Source: Microbotryum silenes-acaulis (taxonomy: Eukaryota > Basidiomycota > Microbotryomycetes > Microbotryales > Microbotryaceae). Taken from it: DNA of 64,000 nt. Shown one piece after another: positions 39,318 through 48,756 of this stretch. Where the stretch lies: assembly GCA_003665825.1 (NCBI GenBank), contig QPFY01000004.1, positions 992,001-1,056,000 on the forward strand, in the 5' to 3' direction. The notes beneath the pieces were generated by a model that was given only the letters and a program-made list of their open reading frames with translations, made no database searches and was not told where the DNA came from. Both the position numbers and the translations under genes were made by a program. Position 1 is the stretch's first letter. Each line of letters starts with the position of its first letter.

Positions 39318-42311
39318 TCATACCACTGCACCTCGTAAACCCAAATTCGCCCGATGGAAGATGAACGGCTTGGGACCCAAGGCTTTGGTGAAGATATCGG
39401 CGAACATGTCACCGGTGGCGATGTAGCGGACCTCGATCTCCTTCTCAACAACCCTCTCGCGGACGTAGTGTTCCGAGATGCGAACGTGACGAGACCCCTG
39501 ATGGTTGGTCGGGTGCTGCGCAAGAGCCAGCGAACCTTGGTTGTCACCGTAGAGCACGACTGGGCCAGAGACCGGAGCGCCAAGTTCAGCCAGGAGTTCG
39601 CTCAGGTGGATGGCATCACCGCTTGTGTACGAAAGAGAGAGGTACTCCGCGTCGGTAGTAGACTTGGCGACCCTGTGCTCGCGTTTGGAGCACCAAGCGA
39701 TCGCGGCTCCAGACAAGATGAACGCGTAGCCCATGGTCGATCGCGAGGTCGTTAGACAGGCTCCCCAGTTCGCGTCCGAGTAGCCATGGAGTGGTTGGCT
39801 GGTCTTGCAATAGGTGAGCCCCAAGTCCAGCGTGCCTTTGATGTAGCGGAGGACCTGCTTGATGGCTGTCCAATGCTCCGGGCCGGGCTGCTGCGAGAAG
39901 CGAGCGAGGTAGCTGACCACGAAGGCAAGGTCCGGACGAGTTCCTACGGCGGCGTACATCAACGAACCGATGGCCTGCAAGTAGCGCGTACGATCCTGAG
40001 GAGTGGCCGACAAGTCCTCGAAGTCAAGGACGACACCTGGCTGCATTGGAATACTCGCCGGCTTGGCATCGGTGAACTGGAACCTGGCCAGGATGTCCCG
40101 AAGGTAGCGCTCTTGCGAGAGCGTGATAGATCCGTCTTGTCCACGCTTGACTTGGATGCCTAGGATGTATTCGGCAGGTCCGAGACGTTTGATGCCATAC
40201 GCGAGTTCCAACGCGTCGAGCACCCGGTCGATCTCGGCGGTAGAGGGGCCAACCAAAAGCAAGTCGTCGACGTACAAGGCAATGTAATGAGAGTGCCCGT
40301 CGTGTTCGCGGCGGTAGATGCAGATGTCGGACCGGGTGGGCACGTATCCGAGGGACCGCAGAGTCGAGTCAATCTCAGCGTTCCAGATGGTGCCGGCCTG
40401 GCGAAGGCCGTAGATGGATTTGGACAGCTTGAGGATCTTGCCGGGCAGGTCAATGCCCTGAGGGACGCGCATGTACAGAGGCTTGTCAAGTTTGCCGTGG
40501 AGGTACGCTTTGTTGACGTCGGCCTGATGGACGTGATAGCCGTTGGCCGCGGCGAGTGCGATGAGGGCTCTAATGGACGTGAATTTGACGACTGGGGCGT
40601 AGTTCTTCTCGAAGTCAAGGCCAGGACGTTGGGCACATCCGTGAGCGACGAGACGCGCCTTGTAATCGGTGATGTCGCCATGCTGGTTGCGTTTAGTCCG
40701 GAACACCCAGCCCGATCGCAGGAGGATCTCACCCGCGGGGAGCTCACCGGATTCGATGATTTCGAAGACCTCGTAATCGTTAAGAAGCGAATCGAATTCA
40801 TCCTGTGCCGGTGCGCCCCAAATGTCCTCTTGTCCCGATCGGATGACGTCGCCCCAATTGGCCGGATCGCGAACAACTGTCAAGTCGTGATCTGCGAAGC
40901 CGGCTTTGGTGGATGCGAAGGCGAGGAGCAGGCTCTTGAAGGAGGCGGTGGGTCCGTCGGGGCCGTCGACGAGCTGTTCCCGCGTGATCATGGTGGGAAC
41001 GAGCTGGCGGCGTGTCCGGGGGCCAACTATGATGTGTCGAGTGTCGACTTCACCGTACTTCCCCGGATCGGGACCAACCTTGGTGGCGTCGCCGTACTCC
41101 CAAGTTGGCTTGACTTTGGCGAGTGGAGCTGGATCCGGCAGTGGCTGTGGCAAGTTCACGGCTGGCTCCGTCGTTGCGCTCGTGGTCGACGAGGTGTCGT
41201 CTTTGTCGGCCGAGTTGGTCGAAACCGGCGACGCGGGTGTCTCGTCAGGCATTGGGGAAGGTGGCCGCGGGGGAGGGTCGACAAGCGTTGGAGCCGACGA
41301 CGGTGCTGGAGCTTCGACAGGTGGCGGCTGGGGGCAGTAACCCGGGATGCGTGGCTGCGTCACGCGGGTTGGTGCGGTCGTGAAGGGGAACTCGGTTTCA
41401 ACGAACGTCACATTTCGGCTCAGACTCACACGCATCGAGGAGGGGTCAAGAAGACGCCAGGCTTTCGCGTGTCGATCGTAACCCACGAAGACCAGAGCGA
41501 TCCCTTTTGGGTCAAGTTTTTCCCGTCGGTGAGCCGGCACGGTGGCCCAGGCGCGACAACCGAATGCCCGAAGACCCTCCACGCCTGGTGTGGCGCCCGA
41601 CCAACGACTGTTTGGGATGCCTCCACCGAGAGCCGCGTGAGGCGATAGGTTCTTGACGTGGATGTAACACATGGCAGCCTCGTCCCAGCATGATCGTGGG
41701 AGTCCCGAGTGAGACAGAAGAGCCAGGGTGCCCGCCACGATCGACCGGTTGACTCGCTCGGCTCGACCGTTTTGCTCGGGCGTGTACGGTGTGGTCAATT
41801 CGCGACGAATTCCACGAGCTACGCAATAGCCGTTGAAGGCGGTAGAGACATACTCGCCCCCGTTGTCCGAGCGAAGCGTTTTGACCTTGCGACCCGTGGC
41901 GTTTTCGATCTCCAGAAGCCAATCCTTGAATGTCGGAAGGACCTCGCTTTTGTGCCCGATGGGGTAAACCCAAGTCTTCCTCGAGAAGTCGTCGATGAAC
42001 GTGACGAGGTACCGCTTATGGCCGAAGGACTCCTCGGGGAAAGATAAGACATCCGAGTGCACCAATGCAAGCGGTTCCGCGGCATGCGACGACGAAGAGG
42101 GGAAAGGCAAACGATGCGCTTTGGAGGCAAGGCACGCGTTGCAGGTGAAGTCTTCACACTCGAAGTCACTATAGGGCCAATCCAAACCCTCCACCTGGCC
42201 AGAGGCCGCCAGTTTTTTTAAGTGTCTGGACAGAGGCGTGGCCGTAGCGCCGGTGAAGGGTAAGTAGAGGTAGCCTATTGGACTTGGTGGCGACGAGCGT
42301 GTGTAGCGCAC
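39318..42311 (-). CDS. Copia pol: integrase, reverse transcriptase, RNase H
   Basis: Open frame of 997 codons; useful coding begins near 42213 where it overlaps the gag-protease frame. The integrase zinc-binding end ([19 protein letters not shown]) and core ([32 protein letters not shown], the D,D,E triad with [14 protein letters not shown]) come first. Reverse transcriptase follows ([44 protein letters not shown]). RNase H is at the end ([38 protein letters not shown]). No stop interrupts these domains, so pol itself looks intact. Confidence 0.93.
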   Translation of the reverse strand: MRYTRSSPPSPIGYLYLPFTGATATPLSRHLKKLAASGQVEGLDWPYSDFECEDFTCNACLASKAHRLPFPSSSSHAAEPLALVHSDVLSFPEESFGHKRYLVTFIDDFSRKTWVYPIGHKSEVLPTFKDWLLEIENATGRKVKTLRSDNGGEYVSTAFNGYCVARGIRRELTTPYTPEQNGRAERVNRSIVAGTLALLSHSGLPRSCWDEAAMCYIHVKNLSPHAALGGGIPNSRWSGATPGVEGLRAFGCRAWATVPAHRREKLDPKGIALVFVGYDRHAKAWRLLDPSSMRVSLSRNVTFVETEFPFTTAPTRVTQPRIPGYCPQPPPVEAPAPSSAPTLVDPPPRPPSPMPDETPASPVSTNSADKDDTSSTTSATTEPAVNLPQPLPDPAPLAKVKPTWEYGDATKVGPDPGKYGEVDTRHIIVGPRTRRQLVPTMITREQLVDGPDGPTASFKSLLLAFASTKAGFADHDLTVVRDPANWGDVIRSGQEDIWGAPAQDEFDSLLNDYEVFEIIESGELPAGEILLRSGWVFRTKRNQHGDITDYKARLVAHGCAQRPGLDFEKNYAPVVKFTSIRALIALAAANGYHVHQADVNKAYLHGKLDKPLYMRVPQGIDLPGKILKLSKSIYGLRQAGTIWNAEIDSTLRSLGYVPTRSDICIYRREHDGHSHYIALYVDDLLLVGPSTAEIDRVLDALELAYGIKRLGPAEYILGIQVKRGQDGSITLSQERYLRDILARFQFTDAKPASIPMQPGVVLDFEDLSATPQDRTRYLQAIGSLMYAAVGTRPDLAFVVSYLARFSQQPGPEHWTAIKQVLRYIKGTLDLGLTYCKTSQPLHGYSDANWGACLTTSRSTMGYAFILSGAAIAWCSKREHRVAKSTTDAEYLSLSYTSGDAIHLSELLAELGAPVSGPVVLYGDNQGSLALAQHPTNHQGSRHVRISEHYVRERVVEKEIEVRYIATGDMFADIFTKALGPKPFIFHRANLGLRGAVV

Positions 42312-43311
42312 CTTTGCTGGCAGCTTGGACCGAAGCGTTGAGTTTGTAAACGCTGGACGCGATGGCTGATGCTGTGGCGATGCACCCTTGCGGCGTGCGG
42401 AGCTCGACTTCTCCGTGTTCGAAGGTGATGCGAACGCCTTTGCGGTCGAAGGCCCGGACCGAGATGAGGTTGGCAGGGCTCTCGGGGGCGTAGATCACGT
42501 CGTTGAGGGTGAACTTGGTACCATTATCGGAGACGAGCTTGACCGAGCCGATTCCCGAGGCCTTCACCGTTCCCCCTAGACCTTGCAGGACTTGCGGGGT
42601 AGGCGAAAGGGGGCCGTCAAAGAAGGACGCATCGTTGAGGACGTGGCACGCCGACGCCGAGTCTAGCAGAAGGATTTCCGCCGGTGGCCCGATGTTGGTA
42701 AACGTAGCAGAAGAAAAGACGGACAGGTGTTGATCCTTGGATGCTTCCTCGGTGGCCACGAACGTGGACGCAGGCGATGATGAGCCTTGGAGTTCCTTCA
42801 TGGCGTTCTTGAGCTCGAGGTACTTGGCTCGCTTGCGCGATTCCGGACACTTGTCGAGCCAGTGTTTGCCTTGACCACAAGCTGGGCAGTTGCTCGGGGC
42901 AGGACCAGAACGATCCCATTTTGAGCGTTTGGTCGGTACGACCGCCTCCGCAACGAGGACCGTCGCTCGATTCGTCCGAGCGTTGAATCCAGCCCAAGAG
43001 GGCGGGCATGGCGGCATCGTGAGGACCCAGTCAACGTAATTGTCCTCCGTAAGCTTCGAGTCGTGTGGGAAGACCGGGGGGTTGACTGGGGGGAGTAGCT
43101 GACGCATGGAGAGTGCGTCGTCGTCCTGTGCGGGTGCGGGGCGCTGGTTCCTAATCAGCTCGCCGAATTGCTCTTTGGTGAGCGTGACGGAGGTAGCGGA
43201 GGCGACGTCGATGGTGTGGATCGACGTTGATGACGGTGGTAGAGGAGGCGTAGATGCCATGTCACCGTGATCGTCGGGGTCGCCCGCCGCTGGTAGGTTC
43301 GGTGGGCTCAT
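42169..43311 (-). CDS. Copia gag-protease, gag shortened, ends by frameshift
   Basis: Starts at the ATG at 43311-43309 inside the primer-binding site. It runs through a Pro/Ser-rich N-terminus, [14 protein letters not shown] (beginning of a copia gag domain), a [14 protein letters not shown] zinc knuckle (CX2CX4HX4C), and the protease active site in [14 protein letters not shown]. It continues to the pre-integrase LHRRYGHAS motif. Only about 40 residues separate NYVDWVLTM from the zinc knuckle, so most of the capsid-like UBN2 region is missing. A run of seven A (minus strand; 42213-42219) shifts the frame so that it ends after LKKTGG; the pol frame takes over one nucleotide later. Confidence 0.85.
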   Translation of the reverse strand: MSPPNLPAAGDPDDHGDMASTPPLPPSSTSIHTIDVASATSVTLTKEQFGELIRNQRPAPAQDDDALSMRQLLPPVNPPVFPHDSKLTEDNYVDWVLTMPPCPPSWAGFNARTNRATVLVAEAVVPTKRSKWDRSGPAPSNCPACGQGKHWLDKCPESRKRAKYLELKNAMKELQGSSSPASTFVATEEASKDQHLSVFSSATFTNIGPPAEILLLDSASACHVLNDASFFDGPLSPTPQVLQGLGGTVKASGIGSVKLVSDNGTKFTLNDVIYAPESPANLISVRAFDRKGVRITFEHGEVELRTPQGCIATASAIASSVYKLNASVQAASKGALHTLVATKSNRLPLLTLHRRYGHASVQTLKKTGGLWPGGGFGLAL

Positions 43312-43315
43312 AACC
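43304..43315 (-). promoter_or_regulatory. Primer-binding site, half-tRNA(iMet) type
   Basis: The minus strand reads GGTTATGAGCCC immediately after the 5' LTR. This is complementary to GGGCUCAUAACC, the anticodon arm of eukaryotic initiator tRNA-Met. Use of this internal half-tRNA primer is known for Drosophila copia and yeast Ty5. The gag ATG lies within the site. Confidence 0.85.
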
Positions 43316-43518
43316 TTTTGGGAACCTGAAGCCGAGGCACGAGATACGTAAGTACGAGAGCCGAAGATGATAGTAAAGATAGTTGGAGAAAGAAGAGAGG
43401 CGCTAAGGGAGCGCGCGCGAGGCAGGCACGAGCCGCGCGAGGCGACTAATATCAACAACTAGTAACTATTTATAATCAGGAAGACAAGTGGGATGAAACA
43501 GAAATATACACTCTGACA
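43316..43518 (-). repeat. 5' LTR (203 bp)
   Basis: Minus strand runs from TGTCAGAG to CCCAAAA, flanked outside by GATTC. A TATAAATA sequence (about 43470-43477 on the plus strand as TATTTATA) lies 40-50 bp into the LTR and could be its TATA box. Confidence 0.93.
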
Positions 43519-43523
43519 GAATC
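43519..43523 (+). repeat. Target-site duplication GAATC (right copy)
   Basis: Matches 39015-39019 at the other end of the element. Confidence 0.9.
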
Positions 43524-44796
43524 AACTTGCGGATCTTCTCCTCAATCTCCGAAGCAGTCAATCCTTTCTCCGCCAACGCACATCCCTTGGGACCGGACTC
43601 GGCGCAGGCGCCGAAGAAAGCCGACCAGACCTCCTGCGAGTTGTTTATGCCCGATCGACCCCACGCCCAGATGTCATTGGTGTACGTCTGCGAGTCGCTC
43701 ACGCCGTCGAGCCAAAGCCGACCCACGAGGTCTGGGAACATGGCCGCAAAACTCGCCCCCAAGATTGTACCGTAGCTGAAACCCCAGTAGACGAGCTTTT
43801 GCTGACCCAGTGCTTCGATGATGGACTTCATATCTCGCGCAACCGTCGCTGTCGAACTCGTTGCGAGAACAGCATGGTTGCCGTTCTGGCGACAGCTCTG
43901 ATCGAATGCTTTGGTGACCGCATCGGCATAAGTTTGCCATCGACTGCTCCTGCCGTGCCTGTCCTTGTCGTCTTCGAGACTTCCCGAGGGACCCTTGGCC
44001 AAAGCGGCCGTTTGGTCCGGCAGACCCAAGGCTTCAAAGTCCTTTTGCAACCGACTCGCGTCACCTTGGTTCGCGAAGCAGTCGTTGCTGGGACCGGTAA
44101 GGTTGACCCCGCGAGGATCGAAGCCGATGACATGATAGCGGTGCTTGAGCACGGTCGAAATTTATTTGCCTCTTCTCAGCGCAAAGGCATGTCCTGATCC
44201 AACCGGTCCGCCGGGGTTAATCAGGACGTAGCCGAGTTGGTCCTTGAGTGGGGCGGAGGCGGGGATCATGCGCAGCGCGATCGATGCCGCTGCGCCTGAG
44301 GGCTCGGCGTAATCGAGCGGGACCGAGAGATAGGAGCAGAACGTCTCCGAGTGATCGGGGCACAGGGACCAAAAGATCCCGGGCGAAGAGGGTACATGAT
44401 GATGCTTTGAGGGCTGGGAGTGACACAGTCGAGCAAGCGTTGTAAGTCCTGCGGTCTATCGTCACGCGGGCAAACCCGGAAGAAGCGTCACGGTCAAGGA
44501 CTGACACGGGTGCAAACTTTGCTATCGACCACACGGTTGAAGAAGTACTCCAAGCCTGAGACCATGATTCGAAAGGTCAAGAGGGCGGTCGCAAAGGCCA
44601 CAAGGATAATGGCCAACGCGCCCAGAGCGTTGCTGCAGCACCTTGCTCGACGCTTGCCCTGATGAGAGGCGCCCGAATCGCAAGACCGCGTGGTCTCACA
44701 GTGGCCCTCGAGATCGAAGTCAGCCTTAGTGCAGACGGCCTTGGGAGCACCAGGTGAAGCAATGGCCCCTAGGAGGGGTAATTCCGGGCGACCCAT

Positions 44797-46833
44797 ATCG
44801 AGACTGATATACCGACAGTATTGATGAGGCGATGAAGAGGACTTGAGATGACCAGGCCCACACGAACTTGGGAACCGAAATAGAACCGGCCTTGGATGTG
44901 GGGGCGTGGGGGATAGGAGCGCTTGGAGGGAGACCGACAGCCAGTCGGAGGTGATGCTACCGCAGAAGATCGTTTGATTCTTGGTCCCCAGCCGGTACAC
45001 AAGACAAGGTGGGAAGTTGGGGGTGTACGAGGGGTAGAAGTGCTCAGTCCGGACATGGACAGCTGGTAGCGGAGGACTCGCAGGGTTCCTCATTAGATGT
45101 CTAGATATCCATCTTAGCATATCTCGCTAAGATATAGATGACATCTTATCTAGGGGCCAAATATCTTAGATAGATAGATAAGGCCCCGGGGGTTTCCTTA
45201 GATATCTTTAGATATCTTAACTTTTTTCGTGTCTGGTATAGACTCCTGTTGCGCTGGAAGTTGTAGTTTCCACTAAGGAGGCTCGTGCTCCCTAGCGAGG
45301 TCATCAAATTTCCAATTGTAATCGGCCCAATCCCCCATGTTTGTGCCGCATGGCTTGGCCCAACCGCTGACCGCGGGTGAGGCGGCACGGCTTGCCGACG
45401 GGCCAATTTGGCACCCCTTCAGATGTTTTTGCTGCCAGAGGGTGCTTCATCAAGTAATCGCACAGAGAAAGGAGGTGCAATCGCGACATGTTGGGAACTT
45501 CGCAATCTACCCGCGCCGTTCTCTCTTCTTTCGTCGCACACTCGCACACTCGCACTCTCACACCTCGCCGAACGACTATAATCGATAGTCTTCGCTAAAG
45601 CAGCATGGAGTCGGACCTCCCCACGGCTGAGGAGGAGCTTGCGAGTACGAAATTTGCCACCAACGAAGAGGCACAGACTTACTACTGTCGACTGAGAGGA
45701 GGCTCTGCAAACGATCGCTGGCAGGCTCGCTAGTTCAGCTGAGAAGGTAAAAGTCGAAGACGTCATAGCAGTCGTACCCAGCGGAGGTGGAGATTTCGGA
45801 CGACTCTGACGACACTGATTAGCACAACGATCGGCCTCAATGCATTCTCCCGCTTGACCAAGCAATAATTCGTCTTCCCAGCACTTACCAATACAAGAGG
45901 ATCAGAAAACAGTGAACAGAAAGCCAGCTTTGCCTGTTCATCCACATTTTGTGATACTTAAAGTGTGGTACTGGCCACCCAACAGGCTCCTACGAGTCCC
46001 AATCGACCGCCTCCAAGCGAAGATATCTGGCATCTTATCCCCTAAAATATCTATCTATATCTCATCTTAACCCACTTAGATATCTATTAGATATCTAGGC
46101 ATCTATCTAAGATATCTGACTAAGATGGGAGATAGATAGACAAGGGCCAGAGCCCAATTTTTTTAGATAGATATCTAATATCTGCGAGATTATCTTTGCG
46201 GAGGAGGATCCGCGGGCGTTCCGAATAGCCATAACAAAGTGAAGATTGAAATACTACTACGCGGGTGCTTATAAACGTCAATCGCATTGCCGCGCGAGCT
46301 CAGCGTTGCTCGTCCTTCGCAGCGGTCATCGTCGCCTCGCTCTCTCCGCTGCACTCCCCTCACATTCGATCGACTCCTCGCCTTGACCCCTTCGACCACA
46401 AGTTCGCGAGTGATCACTGTGATGTAAGTACCTCAGTCTCTTACACTGTCCGGCACCCTGCTCGTACCCTCTTTCCTCGTCTCTCTGCGACAAGGTCGAG
46501 ACGACGAAGAAAAAGGCTCGCTCTCGCCTCTTTCGAGGACAGCGACGTTCCCGGTCCCCCTCCTCGGTCTACCCAGCGATTTTGAAATGATGACACAACT
46601 AGATGACGAGTCGGATCCTTCTCGGTGGCACCCCTGGGCTCATCATCCTTCGGGGATGACAGGGGAAGCCGGTCGGAGCAATGAGGCGATACTCTCTAGG
46701 CTACCTTATTTTACTTCTGAAAACCAAAATCGTGGCCTTTTTCAGGCCGTAGTCGAAGGAGCGGGATCAGATAAGATCGTATCGTGTCGTCTGGAGCAAG
46801 TAGCTGACGTTTTTGATTCCCACCCAATAGACC
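44797..46833. other. 2-kb region upstream of TSR4, unassigned
   Basis: No gene recognised. It includes two AT-rich blocks full of AGATATC/GATAGATA motifs (about 45095-45230 and 46020-46190), with roughly 0.8 kb of ordinary composition between. Short open frames exist on both strands but none shows a family I know. The last 600 bp should be the TSR4 promoter and 5' UTR. Confidence 0.5.
45095..46190. repeat. Segment flanked by AGATATC-rich blocks, possible degenerate DNA transposon
   Basis: The left block (45095-45230) and right block (46020-46190) share TATCTTAGATAG/AGATATC words in both orientations. Facing ends show partial inverted similarity (CTCGCAG..ATTAGATGTC at left; the reverse complement of the right end reads CTCGCAGATATTAGATATC). 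The left block has a GGGGCC...GGCCCC palindrome (about 45154-45190). This could be a decayed terminal-inverted-repeat element or only low-complexity sequence; no transposase is recognised. Confidence 0.3.
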
Positions 46834-48444
46834 ATGCCCGCTCCTTCGCTTTCCTACGCCTCACGCTCTTCCACAACAGGGTACGACCCCACGACCCTTT
46901 CCGATGACGAGGACGACGCCTCCTCGACGACAACCTCGACGTCCCAGTCCTTCAGGGCATCCGGAATAAGTTACGGTGTCGTCCTCGGTTTCGCCGATGG
47001 TCCGATCGCTTCGACGTCCTCGGTCGAGCTCGAGGATTGGAAAATTTCTAGAATAGGGGGCGAGCCAGTGCGTCCCCTTTTTGCTGCCTTGTCGTATCTC
47101 TTCCACACGTTCCTACCCCGTTCTTTGTCAATATTATGCATTCCCCACAAAGTGGAGGCCGTAATTTGGAGATCTGACCTTTCAACCTCTCCGTGTGCCC
47201 ACGTGATCAAACAGACTTTCCCACCTCTCGGTTCGGCCCCTCCGACGTCTTCGACGCTTTGCCCAAGCTGCAACCGTCTGATGCGTCTCGTCACGCAAAT
47301 ATACTGCCCACTCGAAACGTCCCTCTACGAAAGGGTCGTCTACCTCTTCGGGTGTTCGAACAAGACCTGTCGAGGGAAAGCGACGAGCTTGAGGGCATGG
47401 AGGGCTTTGAGTAAATGGGTTGATCCGGAGGAGGTGAAGAGGAAGAAGAGGGAGGAGGAGGATCAAGTCAGGAAGGGAACGGAGGTCAAGGTCGATCTGG
47501 GGAGTTTGATATTTGGTGGCGCCGGTGGAGAAGGGGCGACGAAGGCGTTCAATCCTTTTGCTGCGCGCTCAAACTCGGCTTCACATCCTTTCGCTCCTGC
47601 GGCGTCGACATCTACGAAGCCTGTGCACGATGCTCCTCCGACGAATCTAGACCCTACCTCGCCTACTGAAACGCCCACCTTTCGTACCTGGCCTGGTCAT
47701 CCTTCGATCGCTGCCCAGTATCTCACCACATCCTACGAGCCGACCCCTTCCACCTCGGCAACAAAATCGACTCGGCAGCTCGAATCGACCTTGTCCAACC
47801 TGTCGCTCAGGGATGGCGATGCAAGGACTTCCCAGCATCGAGAAGGAAAATCGGCGGGTGGCCGAACCAAGAAAGGCGCGTTTTCTGCGAGTGCCTCGAG
47901 TCGATCGACAGGGGGTGCGGAAGGGGAAGCTTACGAGGTGCAAAAGATCAAAGGGGTTGATGAGGTCTTCCTGAGATTTCAAGAACGCGTGGCAAGGGAA
48001 CCTGAACAAGTCATTAGGTACGTTGGGTGCGGTAGGTAGTTGAGCCCTGGTACACCGATCGAGAGATCCTCTTTGTTCACGCGACCCTCGCTTTCGCATA
48101 GGTACGAATTCGCAGGTGAACCTCTACCCTTTTCCGCCAAGTCGGCACCCTACCAAAAGATCTACCAACCCTCCTCCGATGGGATCGGGATCTACTCCTC
48201 TCGTCGAGTCCCGGTTTGCAAGACTTGCAAATCTCCCAGCGCGTTCGAATACCAAGCGATGCCGAACCTTGTCAACATCCTCAATAAAGCCTCGCGGGGA
48301 CGACCGAACGAAGGAGAGGAAGAGGAGGAGGACTCGTTCGATTGGGCTTCGGTGTGGGTTTTTACTTGTGCGGACGAGTGCGTGAACGAACAGAGTCAAC
48401 AAGCTTGGCGGGAGGATGTCGTTCTTATCGAATGGGAGGAGTAG
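46834..48444 (+). CDS. TSR4: Tsr4 / PDCD2-family ribosome biogenesis chaperone
   Basis: Cytosolic dedicated chaperone for ribosomal protein uS5 (Rps2) in the family; needed for 40S production. Exons 46834-47067, 47215-48017 and 48102-48444 join in phase to 459 residues. The N-terminal PDCD2 module has ISRIGGEP, then CPSCNRLMRLVTQIYCPLE and YERVVYLFGCSNKTC, giving Cys pairs for zinc. The middle is a Ser/Thr-rich linker. The PDCD2_C domain covers FLRFQERVAREPEQVIRYEF, VPVCKTCKSPSAFEYQAMPNL and DWASVWVFTCADEC. Intron 1 (47068-47214, 147 nt) is a multiple of three with no stop; the spliced form fits the family better. Confidence 0.9.
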
Positions 48445-48756
48445 GAGAGAGGTGGGTGGGGGTAGGGGGATGGGGGTAAGAAAGGCCCCCAGAATGGTGA
48501 GCTTGAACCTCGCAAATACTGTAAGCAGTCACGTTGGGAAGTCAAAGATTGTCGTATTGGCCTATATGTTGCACGATGATCCGTTTTATTTCCAACCTTC
48601 AAAACCACGCGATTGTTGCTTCTACTCGGATGGGGCCAGCATGTACGACAGCCCAGGTCCGCGGTCTCGGGATCAGGGGCGCTTCTGCGCAAGAAAGTAG
48701 CAAATCACCAAATGATATCATTCCAATTATGACGCGACCACAAGCCCGCACAACTC
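48445..48756. other. Convergent intergenic region
   Basis: About 310 bp between the TSR4 stop and the kinase-like stop on the other strand. No gene seen. Confidence 0.45.

Larger units (their letters stand above)
39020..43518 (-). mobile_element. Ty1/copia LTR retrotransposon, 4.5 kb
   Basis: Full-length insertion in the same orientation as the host gene. It is bounded by LTRs at 43316-43518 (5') and 39020-39304 (3') and a GAATC target duplication. Order on the minus strand: LTR, primer site, gag with zinc knuckle, protease, integrase, reverse transcriptase, RNase H, polypurine tract, LTR. Integrase before reverse transcriptase defines the copia superfamily. The LTRs differ by only about two substitutions over the shared 203 bp plus one 82-bp duplication, so the insertion is recent. 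Coding capacity is damaged by a shortened gag and a frameshift. Confidence 0.95.
38023..44796 (-). pseudogene. TAP-type alpha/beta-hydrolase (membrane-anchored peptidase-like), split by a copia element
   Basis: Before disruption it would encode a serine hydrolase/tripeptidyl-aminopeptidase-like protein. Exon 1 (44796-44506) gives an N-terminal tail, a single transmembrane segment (ALGALAIILVAFATALLTF) and a short lumenal stem, a type II anchor. Exon 2 (from 44413) has VPLDYAEPSG, NPGGP, the FDPRG loop, and the nucleophile elbow GFSYGT. It is broken at 43519 by the transposon and resumes at 39014 in the same frame. Exon 3 (38676-38351) contains EFDPVTPEISARKMA with the charge-relay Asp. Exon 4 (38273-38023) contains the catalytic GHCS His and the family's C-terminal Cys pair. 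An in-frame TAA at 44164-44162 lies between RRGK and ISTVLKHRY. Two lesions make a functional product unlikely. Confidence 0.85.

Noticed and set aside
40287..41648. Plus-strand 453-codon open frame inside the copia element
   Set aside because: Antisense to reverse transcriptase and integrase; no known domain. Copia-type antisense Gag proteins exist in yeast Ty1, but nothing here supports one.
45150..46200. CRISPR-like or clustered repeat array
   Set aside because: The AGATATC words vary in spacing and sequence, with no regular spacers, and the genome is eukaryotic.
46265..46907. Open frames upstream of TSR4
   Set aside because: Low-complexity Arg/Ser-rich translation, no domain, overlaps the expected promoter and 5' UTR.
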